Positions 1-5,651 of a stretch of 5,675 nt of DNA are shown piece by piece. A program made the translations under genes and the position numbers. The notes under the pieces are model-generated. The model saw only the letters and a program-made list of their open reading frames with translations. It did not search any database and was not told the origin of the DNA. Origin of the DNA: Alistipes sp. (GTDB lineage Bacteria > Bacteroidota > Bacteroidia > Bacteroidales > Rikenellaceae); assembly GCA_017629615.1 (NCBI GenBank), contig JAGBWT010000159.1, positions 1 through 5,675 on the forward strand, read 5' to 3'. Within the stretch, counting starts at the first letter, position 1; every line of letters starts with the position of its first letter.

Positions 1-1
1 C

Positions 2-517
2 TTTGGTGGCGGATATGCTATGATTCCGCTTATCCGACGCGAGGTTGTCGATAAAAAGCAGTGGGTCAAGGAGAGCGACTTTCTCGAATTGCTGACATTG
101 GCACAATCGGCCCCGGGCCCTATTGCCCTCAACACGGCCGTATTTGTCGGCTACAAAATCGGGCGATTTGCGGGTGCTGTAACATCGGTTGCAGGGGTTG
201 TGCTACCGGCATTCGCGACGATACTGCTCGTTGCCATATTCTTCACTTCGATTCGCAACAACGCCTTTGTCGATGCCGCATTTAAGGCTATGCGACCTGC
301 GGTTGTCGCACTGATTGTCGCACCGATTATCGGCTTCACAAAGCAGATGCGCTGGTATATGGCCTTCGTTGCGATAGCCGTTGCAGCCGCTATATGGTGG
401 GCGGGCATCTCGCCAATATATCTGCTTTTGGCAGGCGCTATAACGGGCCTTATATATACGCTATGCCTCTCGTTTGCAGAACGTCGCAAAGAGGCCAACC
501 ACCAAAAACAAGATTAG
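2..517 (+). CDS. Chromate transporter (CHR family) short-chain subunit, 5'-truncated by window edge
   Basis: This is an integral membrane protein of the CHR/chromate transporter family (Pfam Chromate_transp), in the short single-domain form that usually works as a pair of homologous subunits. The reading frame is open from base 2, and the first visible residues FGGGYAM match codons 19-25 of the next gene. About 18-19 N-terminal codons are therefore missing, and the ATG at 20 is internal. 171 residues are visible. The family's PGP signature (QSAPGPIALN) is at visible residues 35-44, preceded by an amphipathic stretch. Hydrophobic segments lie at about 57-83, 98-111, 118-134 and 138-156, followed by a charged tail (RRKEANHQKQD). 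The partner gene starts 6 bases after the stop, so the two are surely co-transcribed. In Bacillus subtilis both members of such a pair are needed for chromate resistance. Chromate export is the family assignment; the true substrate in a gut anaerobe is uncertain. Confidence 0.9.
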   Translation, partial: FGGGYAMIPLIRREVVDKKQWVKESDFLELLTLAQSAPGPIALNTAVFVGYKIGRFAGAVTSVAGVVLPAFATILLVAIFFTSIRNNAFVDAAFKAMRPAVVALIVAPIIGFTKQMRWYMAFVAIAVAAAIWWAGISPIYLLLAGAITGLIYTLCLSFAERRKEANHQKQD

Positions 518-522
518 AGAGT

Positions 523-1101
523 ATGGAAATATACGTTCAACTATTCGTCGCGTTCCTGAAAATCGGATTCTTCGGATTCGGTGGCGGATATGCTATGCTC
601 TCGCTGGTGCAGAACGAGGTGGTCGAGCAGCACGGCTGGCTCTCGTCGGCCGAATTTACCGACATCGTTGCCATATCGCAGATGACACCGGGTCCTATCG
701 CCATAAACTCGGCCACATACGTCGGTTACGAGGTGGCCGGCATTGGTGGCTCAATCGTAGCGACGCTTGCCGTATGCCTGCCATCGCTGACGATTATGCT
801 GTTGCTGACACGCTTCTTTATCGTGATGCACCGCAACCGCTATATTCAGGGCGTTGTCGCAGGAATGAAACCCGTAGTCGTTGGTATGATTGGCGCTGCG
901 GCACTACTGCTTATCGCACCACAGCCCGAGGCTCTTGCGACCGCAAAAAGTGAGAGTTTTATCGACCTTTGGAGTTGGGCGTTGTTCGGAGCAACGCTTA
1001 TCGGGTGTTGGCGCAAGGTCAATCCTATTTGGTTGATTATCGCCTCGGCTATCGTCGGCGTAATCATCTATGGCATAATACCCGTGTGGCTACAAAATTA
1101 G
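523..1101 (+). CDS. Chromate transporter (CHR family) short-chain subunit, second of pair
   Basis: A complete 192-residue membrane protein, the normal length for a short-chain CHR subunit, homologous to the gene just upstream. The start at 523 is chosen because translation from it gives MEIYVQLFVAFLKIGFFGFG, the standard CHR N-terminus. The frame is open back to 394, but that stretch overlaps the end of the upstream gene and has no family resemblance. A weak purine-rich GAGAG just before the ATG may serve as the ribosome site. The GFGGGYAM motif is at residues 18-25 and TPGPIAIN at 55-62. Hydrophobic segments lie at about 5-17, 74-101, 114-132, 149-162 and 167-189. The 5-bp gap to the first gene indicates an operon and equimolar subunits, probably assembling as a heterodimer with opposite membrane orientations. 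The family role is chromate/sulfate-like oxyanion transport; the substrate here is not shown by sequence. Confidence 0.92.
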   Translation: MEIYVQLFVAFLKIGFFGFGGGYAMLSLVQNEVVEQHGWLSSAEFTDIVAISQMTPGPIAINSATYVGYEVAGIGGSIVATLAVCLPSLTIMLLLTRFFIVMHRNRYIQGVVAGMKPVVVGMIGAAALLLIAPQPEALATAKSESFIDLWSWALFGATLIGCWRKVNPIWLIIASAIVGVIIYGIIPVWLQN

Positions 1102-1103
1102 AG

Positions 1104-1118
1104 GGCGTAGGCTACGCC
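1104..1118. terminator. 7-bp palindrome just after the transporter operon; possible weak terminator
   Basis: GGCGTAG at 1104-1110 and CTACGCC at 1112-1118 are perfect inverted repeats around a single central G, beginning two bases after the stop codon of the second transporter gene. As RNA it would fold as a 6-bp GC-rich stem with a GGC loop. No uridine run follows, only a pyrimidine-leaning TCATTCTACTCACTC, so it is at best a non-canonical transcript end or 3'-end stabiliser. Confidence 0.4.
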
Positions 1119-1171
1119 TCATTCTACTCACTCTATAAAAATACGGAATAACCCTGCTCCGAACAAATAAG

Positions 1172-1284
1172 CCGTAGAAAAGTGGATTTACAAGGCTTGC
1201 CTATTTGGGAGCGATGGGAGCATACTATTCGTATGTGACCAACGGGCCAGAATAGGCGTAACGCAGTAAATACCTTTTATACGG
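1172..1284. repeat. Structured inverted-repeat element, copy A
   Basis: This ~113-bp imperfect palindrome fills most of the gap between the convergent transporter operon and methyltransferase gene. Three nested helices can be drawn. An outer stem joins 1172-1191 to 1266-1284: CCGTA/TACGG, then AAAAG/CTTTT, and a perfect ATTTAC/GTAAAT. A middle stem joins GCCTATT 1199-1205 to AATAGGC 1251-1257. An inner hairpin joins CATAC 1221-1225 to GTATG 1231-1235 around TATTC. Unpaired boxes shared with copy C are CAAGGC (1191-1196), TGA directly after the inner helix, and AACGCAG (1260-1266), which starts 21 nt after the GTGA. The 3' arm ends 6 bases before the methyltransferase stop codon. It may act as a bidirectional transcript end, a REP-like element or a structured RNA. 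I do not recognise a named family. Confidence 0.7.
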
Positions 1285-1290
1285 TTTATG

Positions 1291-2157
1291 TTAGCGACGG
1301 AAGCGGTAATATGTCCCGAGCGGCAACTCCTTGCGAGCCTCGTCCTCGAAATAGAGTTCGCCACACTCCTCGCTCTGTGGCACACCGAAACATTGGCGCA
1401 CGGCAGTACGCGCAAGGGTCGATGAAAGACCCATCGAGTAGAGATTAAGCACCAAGAAGGCGTTGCGCTTTTCGAGCAACTCGGCACACGCTTCGAGCAT
1501 CGGCGTAATATGCTCCTCCAAGACCCACTTTTCGCCATTTGCACCTCGGCCATAGGCAGGAGGGTCGAGGATAATGCCATTATAGCGATTACCTCGGCGC
1601 ACCTCGCGCTGTACGAACTTCATCGCATCTTCGACAATCCAGCGCACCCCGTCAAGACCGCTCGCCTCCATATTTTCGCGCGACCACGTCACCACCTGCT
1701 TCACCGAATCGACGTGAGTCACCTCGGCACCCGCCGCACGCGCAGCAAGTGTCGCTCCACCCGTATAGGCAAAGAGATTCAGCACCTTCGCGTGGCCAAT
1801 TTCGCGACAAGCATCGTATATAAAGTTCCAATTTGCCGACTGCTCGGGGAATAGTCCGACGTGCTTAAACGATGTCAGACCCAAACGCATCGAGAGGTGC
1901 ATATCCTTATAGTCGTAGCGCACCGACCAGCGCGACGGCATCTGCGGTTTCATTCGCCACTCGCCACGCTCCTCACTGCGCTCCTCACGCAGGAACGAGG
2001 CATCGGCCCAACGACGCCACTCCTCCTCGGAGAGGGTTTTGCGCCATATTGCCTGTGGCTCGGGACGACGCAACGTGTAGTTGCCAAAACGCTCCAACTT
2101 CTCGCCATCGCCCGTATCGATAAGCGCGTAATCGGTAAATCGACTCTTTATATTCAT
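1291..2157 (-). CDS. Class I SAM-dependent methyltransferase, RlmI/RlmK-like (COG1092 type)
   Basis: A predicted S-adenosylmethionine-dependent methyltransferase of 288 residues, cytoplasmic, probably acting on 23S rRNA. The Rossmann fold is visible: the KHVGLFPEQ lead-in at 99-106, motif I VLNLFAYTGG at 125-134, the acidic loop HVD at 148-150, and motif IV LDPPAYGRG at 197-205. These match the RlmI/RlmK (Methyltrans_SAM) family rather than N6-adenine enzymes, which carry NPPY. It is much shorter than E. coli RlmI (about 396 residues) and has no obvious N-terminal PUA domain; residues 1-95 form a different, basic, Trp-rich lead. The start at 2157 is preferred because its ATG overlaps the TGA of the upstream U32 gene by 4 bp (ATGA), a translational-coupling arrangement. 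An upstream in-frame start at 2193 would extend further into that gene without family resemblance. It has no separate promoter that I can see. The exact target nucleotide is unknown; m5C or m7G of 23S rRNA are the family precedents. Confidence 0.88.
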   Translation of the reverse strand: MNIKSRFTDYALIDTGDGEKLERFGNYTLRRPEPQAIWRKTLSEEEWRRWADASFLREERSEERGEWRMKPQMPSRWSVRYDYKDMHLSMRLGLTSFKHVGLFPEQSANWNFIYDACREIGHAKVLNLFAYTGGATLAARAAGAEVTHVDSVKQVVTWSRENMEASGLDGVRWIVEDAMKFVQREVRRGNRYNGIILDPPAYGRGANGEKWVLEEHITPMLEACAELLEKRNAFLVLNLYSMGLSSTLARTAVRQCFGVPQSEECGELYFEDEARKELPLGTYYRFRR

Positions 2158-3974
2158 AGTATATCGTATAATGACATTTGACACTTTTTGCAATCGAAGC
2201 CGAGGCGATAACGCTTCTCACCCCTTTCGAGGAATAACTCACCTCGCAGGGTCGGCTCTTCGAGCAGGCACTCGCCCAATTCGCGACGAATACAGTAGTC
2301 CGACACCACTACGCACTGCCCTGCGGTCGTAGCGCAACACTCCAAAGCCTCGGCAATATGCTCGACTCCGTGGTCGGCATAAAACTCCGCCGCAAGACGA
2401 TTCGTTACATTATCTTGGGGAGCAAGTCGGCTTACAGGATATTTTATATATTGTTTCTCGATAAATACACTCTTCTCTCTTATCGAAAAACGATATACCC
2501 GCTCCTTTTCAAGCAAATCGAGAGTCTCTCTGCGCAACGCACCGATAACCGACATTGGGGCAAAGCTGATATTTTCGACTCCGATATTGCGCACCTCGAA
2601 AATCGTGTCGCCCGAACGCAACAACTGCCTACGCAGAGCCTCCTCGCCCTTTACCCTATCGCGCACCTCCTCGGTCGCACACTCCACAGAGGCAACAACC
2701 GACACGCCCTCCTCGTCGGTAGCCGAGAGAGTAATGCCGCATTCCTCGAATTTCAAATCGAAATCGACCGCTATTGTGCGTTTGACACGACTACGCTCGA
2801 CCGCTTGTGAGAAGAGGCGGTTATGGTTGCGGAACAGCTCCACGCCCACCGTCACACCATCGTAACGGTTGAGTTGCACACGCTCACCCTCGACGCCCAC
2901 TACATTTGTACCCACCAGCGAGCCTTCGGCAATAAAGCAGACGCCATCGCCCGTTGCAAGGTCGTGCTTGCAGTCGAGCACAATACCTCGACGCTCCACC
3001 CTCGCGATGCGGCCAATCCTCTCGCCCATAGCCTTCGGGGTATCGAACGACGCGACGCCTCGGCTCTTACCATCGAAGAGGTATTCGCCCGCAGCACGAG
3101 TAAAGGTACGCGAGGCGTTAGGCTCAAACTCTATCTCACTGCGACCTACCGAACTACGCTCGACATCGTTGCGCTTGGCAATCTCCTCGTCGAGCAGTCG
3201 GCGATAGAGACTCACGATATTGCGCACATAGGCTCTATCCTTCAATCGGCCCTCGATTTTGAATGAGGTGACACCCAAATCTATCATCTCGCCCAATCGC
3301 GCCGACAGGTCGAGGTCGCGCACCGAGAGAAGGTGCTTTCCTTTGAGATATATTCGGCCCTTGCCATCGGTCAGGTCGTAGGTTTGGCGACACGGCTGAC
3401 TACACTCGCCACGATTACCACTGCGCGGACCACACGAGCGCGACAGAAAACAGCGACCACTCTGCGACACGCAGATTGCACCGTGAACAAAGGCCTCCAA
3501 TTCTATGGTAGTAGCCGCACGAATTTCGGCTATCTGCCGCTTGGACAACGAACGTTCCAAAATAGCACGCGAAAAGCCAACCTGCTCGAAGAAGGCCACA
3601 CGCTCGGCATCGACACAGTTGGTCTGCGTCGAGGCGTGCAACTCCACACCAAGCCCCATACGGCAGTAGGCCATATCCTGCACAATCAGCGCATCGACAC
3701 CCGCCTCGACAAGGGCCTCGGCCTGACGCTTCGCATCGTCGAGCTCGGCATCGAAGAGCAACGTGTTGCAGGTTGCATAGACCTTCGCACCAAAACGATG
3801 GGCATACTCCACAACACGGGCAATATCCTCGATGCTGTTACCTGCGGCATAGCGAGCGCCAAAACGCGACGCTCCAATATAGACGGCATCGGCTCCGCAA
3901 TCAATGGCATCGACGGCCGAAAGGTAGTCTTTGGCCGGCGCGAGCAACTCTATATGGCGAATATTTTGGCTCAT
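2154..3974 (-). CDS. U32 family protein, RlhA (YdcP)-like RNA hydroxylase candidate
   Basis: A 606-residue cytoplasmic protein annotated in most genomes as a U32 peptidase. Bacterial relatives (E. coli RlhA on 23S rRNA C2501, TrhP on tRNA U34) are RNA hydroxylases needing iron-sulfur clusters. The N-terminal half is a TIM-barrel-like domain opening with ELLAPAKDY. The U32 signature fits perfectly at residues 160-178 (E-x-F-x2-G-A-I-C-x4-G-x-C-x-L-S). Cysteines 168, 175, 181, 191 and 195 are the likely cluster ligands, and KIEGRLK is at 239-245. Residues of roughly 290-500 correspond to the barrel plus DUF3656-like region that makes RlhA longer than TrhP. The tail carries four further cysteines, 561, 569, 595 and 598. 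The ATG at 3974 is chosen; a TTG three codons upstream lies inside the predicted promoter box. The gene leads the methyltransferase with an ATGA overlap and diverges from serS. RNA hydroxylation is inferred from family; the RlhA-like length makes 23S rRNA the better guess than tRNA. Confidence 0.9.
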   Translation of the reverse strand: MSQNIRHIELLAPAKDYLSAVDAIDCGADAVYIGASRFGARYAAGNSIEDIARVVEYAHRFGAKVYATCNTLLFDAELDDAKRQAEALVEAGVDALIVQDMAYCRMGLGVELHASTQTNCVDAERVAFFEQVGFSRAILERSLSKRQIAEIRAATTIELEAFVHGAICVSQSGRCFLSRSCGPRSGNRGECSQPCRQTYDLTDGKGRIYLKGKHLLSVRDLDLSARLGEMIDLGVTSFKIEGRLKDRAYVRNIVSLYRRLLDEEIAKRNDVERSSVGRSEIEFEPNASRTFTRAAGEYLFDGKSRGVASFDTPKAMGERIGRIARVERRGIVLDCKHDLATGDGVCFIAEGSLVGTNVVGVEGERVQLNRYDGVTVGVELFRNHNRLFSQAVERSRVKRTIAVDFDLKFEECGITLSATDEEGVSVVASVECATEEVRDRVKGEEALRRQLLRSGDTIFEVRNIGVENISFAPMSVIGALRRETLDLLEKERVYRFSIREKSVFIEKQYIKYPVSRLAPQDNVTNRLAAEFYADHGVEHIAEALECCATTAGQCVVVSDYCIRRELGECLLEEPTLRGELFLERGEKRYRLGFDCKKCQMSLYDIL

Positions 3975-3980
3975 TTGCGA

Positions 3981-3988
3981 CAAAGTTA
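3981..3988 (-). promoter_or_regulatory. Bacteroidetes -7 promoter box (TAACTTTG) for the U32/methyltransferase operon
   Basis: Read on the minus strand this is TAACTTTG, an exact fit to the TAnnTTTG -7 consensus of the Bacteroidetes primary sigma factor. Only six bases (TCGCAA) separate it from the ATG at 3974, so transcription would begin at or within a few bases of the start codon. No good TTTG -33 box is seen at the usual spacing; the nearest is a TTG at 4015-4013, about 24 nt upstream. Confidence 0.5.
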
Positions 3989-4031
3989 CTAATTTATTGA
4001 GTGTGATAGAAACAATCAGACATTTTTTTAG

Positions 4032-4039
4032 TATTTTTG
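4032..4039 (+). promoter_or_regulatory. Bacteroidetes -7 promoter box (TATTTTTG) for serS
   Basis: TATTTTTG fits TAnnTTTG exactly and lies 36 bases before the serS ATG, giving a leader of about 30 nt. The leader ends in an A-rich stretch (CCAAAAACAATCGCAAT) with no Shine-Dalgarno sequence, as is common in this phylum. No convincing -33 TTTG is present. The box lies in an AT-rich segment (3981-4075) that contrasts with the GC-rich genes either side and stands back-to-back with the promoter of the divergent U32 gene. Confidence 0.5.
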
Positions 4040-4075
4040 CCTTCTAATTGATGATAATCCAAAAACAATCGCAAT

Positions 4076-5347
4076 ATGCTTACACTACAACAATTACGCA
4101 ACGACAAAGAGGCCGCAATCGCCCGCCTTGCAAAGAAGGGCGTCGATGCTGCGCCTATCATTGCCAAAATCGAAGAGTTGGACGACCGTCGTAAGGCCGT
4201 TCAGGTTGAGTTGGACAACACACTCGCCCTCCAAAACAAGTGCGCCAAAGAGATTGGTATGCTTATGGGTCAGGGTCGCCGCGAGGAGGCCGAAGAGTGC
4301 AAGAAGCAGGTTGCCGAGCTGAAAACACGCTCGACCGAACTTGCAGCCGAGCACGACGAGGTCAATGCTCAATTACAGGCCCAAATCGTATTGCTCCCTA
4401 ACTTCCCTGCCGACATCGTTCCCGAGGGTAAGACAGCCGAGGACAACCTCGTTGTAAAGATTGACGAGAACTACTCGACACTTCCCGAAAACCCACTGCC
4501 ACATTGGGAGTTGGCCAAGAAGTACGATATCATCGACTTCGACTTGGGCGTAAAACTCACAGGTGCAGGTTTCCCTGTCTACAAGGGCAAGGGTGCAAAG
4601 TTGCAGCGCGCACTTCTCAACTACTTCCTCGACTACAACACCGCAGCTGGCTACAAGGAGGTTGAGCCACCTGTAATGGTAAATGAGGCTTCGGGCTTCG
4701 GTACGGGTCAGCTGCCCGACAAGGAGGGTCAGATGTACCACGCTACGGCCGACAACTTCTACCTTGTGCCTACGGCCGAGGTACCTGTAACCAATATCTA
4801 CCGCGACGTTATCCTCGACGAGAAGGAGTTCCCTGTAAAACTTACGGCCTACACCCCTTGCTTCCGTCGCGAAGCAGGTTCGTATGGTAAAGATGTTCGC
4901 GGTCTGAACCGTCTGCACCAATTCGACAAGGTCGAAATCGTACAGCTCGCTCTGCCGGAAAACTCTTACGAGGCACTCGATGGTATGGTTGCCCACGTTG
5001 AGGGCTTGGTTAAGTCGCTCGGCCTGCCATATCGCATCTTGCGCCTTTGCGGTGGCGATATGTCGTTCACATCGGCTCTCACATACGACTTTGAGGTATA
5101 TTCGGAGGCACAACAGCGCTGGTTGGAGGTTTCGTCGGTATCGAACTTCGAATCGTTCCAGGCCAACCGCTTGAAGCTCCGCTATAAGGATTCTAACAAG
5201 AAGACCCGCTTGGCTCACACGCTCAACGGCTCGTCGCTCGCTCTGCCACGCATCGTTGCGGCACTGCTCGAAAACAACCAGACCCCGGAGGGTATTCGCA
5301 TTCCGGAGGTACTCGTTCCTTATACGGGCTTCGCAATGATTGACTAA
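4076..5347 (+). CDS. serS: Seryl-tRNA synthetase
   Basis: Charges tRNA-Ser (and tRNA-Sec where present) with L-serine in two ATP-dependent steps; cytoplasmic class II aminoacyl-tRNA synthetase acting as a homodimer. The 423-residue length is normal for bacterial SerRS. Residues 1-105 form the N-terminal arm: MLTLQQLRND followed by a long antiparallel coiled coil (about 28-103, rich in Glu/Lys/Leu) that grips the long variable arm of tRNA-Ser. The catalytic domain shows the serine-binding TAEVP at 233-237, class II motif 2 with FRREAGSYGKDVRGL at 263-277 and the following RLHQFDKVE, and motif 3 LNGSSLALPR at 383-392 with its terminal Arg. The protein ends in PEVLVPYTGFAMID, a typical C-terminus. 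The start at 4076 gives the standard N-terminus and lies 36 bases after a promoter box. It appears monocistronic, with its own terminator, and is divergent from the RNA-modification operon. Confidence 0.98.
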   Translation: MLTLQQLRNDKEAAIARLAKKGVDAAPIIAKIEELDDRRKAVQVELDNTLALQNKCAKEIGMLMGQGRREEAEECKKQVAELKTRSTELAAEHDEVNAQLQAQIVLLPNFPADIVPEGKTAEDNLVVKIDENYSTLPENPLPHWELAKKYDIIDFDLGVKLTGAGFPVYKGKGAKLQRALLNYFLDYNTAAGYKEVEPPVMVNEASGFGTGQLPDKEGQMYHATADNFYLVPTAEVPVTNIYRDVILDEKEFPVKLTAYTPCFRREAGSYGKDVRGLNRLHQFDKVEIVQLALPENSYEALDGMVAHVEGLVKSLGLPYRILRLCGGDMSFTSALTYDFEVYSEAQQRWLEVSSVSNFESFQANRLKLRYKDSNKKTRLAHTLNGSSLALPRIVAALLENNQTPEGIRIPEVLVPYTGFAMID

Positions 5348-5374
5348 TCGGATTCGCCGTATAAAATAAAACAG

Positions 5375-5403
5375 GTGTGCCTCAAAACGAGACACACTTT
5401 TTT
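5375..5403 (+). terminator. Rho-independent terminator of serS
   Basis: GTGTGCCTC at 5375-5383 pairs with GAGACACAC at 5389-5397 (eight of nine pairs, one C-A mismatch) around an AAAAC loop. Six T residues follow directly at 5398-5403, then GTTTG. It starts 27 bases after the serS stop codon and is a standard intrinsic terminator. Confidence 0.88.
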
Positions 5404-5421
5404 GTTTGACAGTACCCGCAA

Positions 5422-5540
5422 CCCCTAAAAGCCATTTTAAGCGAGGAAATTTTGTGCCAAACAAGAAAGCGAGTCCGCAGCATAGTAGACCTATGTGAGG
5501 AGCGATTGGTTCTATCGCCGCCCCCTAAAAAAATGGTTTT
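5422..5540. repeat. Structured inverted-repeat element, copy B (tandem with copy C)
   Basis: The element begins with CCCCTAAAA (5422-5430). The closing stem joins AAAA 5427-5430 and CCATTTT 5432-5438 to AAAATGG 5530-5536 and TTTT 5537-5540, with one bulged G. The inner hairpin is CATAG 5481-5485 / CTATG 5491-5495 around TAGAC, followed by TGA as in copies A and C. From CAAACAA (5458-5464) to the inner helix it matches copy C at 22 of 28 positions, including an identical CGCAGCATA. The middle stem is poorly formed, and the AACGCAG box seen in A and C is not recognisable at the equivalent place. It is probably a decayed or diverged member. Confidence 0.6.
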
Positions 5541-5647
5541 AAGCAGATGAGAGCAAGGCAAACAAAGAGCCGAGTGCGCAGCATACTAAAGCGTAGGTGA
5601 GCAACTCGGCTTCTGAAGTTTAACGCAGCTATCGCTGCTTAAAATCA
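5522..5647. repeat. Structured inverted-repeat element, copy C (tandem with copy B)
   Basis: The closing stem joins TGGTTTTAAGCAG 5534-5546 to CTGCTTAAAATCA 5635-5647, 13 pairs with one G-U. The middle stem is AGCCGAGT 5568-5575 / ACTCGGCT 5604-5611, 8 perfect pairs. The inner hairpin is CATAC 5582-5586 / GTAGG 5593-5597 with one mismatch. Shared boxes are CAAGGC 5554-5559, GTGA 5597-5600 and AACGCAG 5622-5628, the last starting 21 nt after GTGA exactly as in copy A. An alternative hairpin at 5619-5643 (GCAGC-TATC-GCTGC with TTTAA/TTAAA flanks and a bulged C), followed by five Ts at 5649-5653, competes with the closing stem. Confidence 0.68.
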
Positions 5648-5651
5648 CTTT

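Noticed and set aside
394..522. N-terminal extension of the second transporter gene
   Set aside because: The extra 43 codons overlap the end of the first transporter gene and do not resemble the family; the ATG at 523 gives the expected N-terminus.
2158..2193. Longer start for the methyltransferase
   Set aside because: It would add 12 residues inside the U32 gene; the ATG at 2157 forms a neat ATGA overlap.
2358..3992. Several plus-strand open frames opposite the U32 gene
   Set aside because: Each is a shadow of the U32 coding frame, with low-complexity Thr/Arg/His-rich translation and no motif.
4040..4075. Riboswitch or T-box leader before serS
   Set aside because: The leader from the predicted start is only about 30 nt, AT-rich and without a stable hairpin or T-box sequence.
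4373..5464. Long open frame antisense to serS (about 363 codons)
   Set aside because: It lies wholly opposite a well-supported serS gene, has no recognisable domain, and runs through the serS terminator. Such antisense frames arise readily from the codon use seen here.
5422..5647. Tandem repeats as a CRISPR array
   Set aside because: There are only two units, they are palindromic throughout and diverged along their length, and there is no repeat-spacer pattern.
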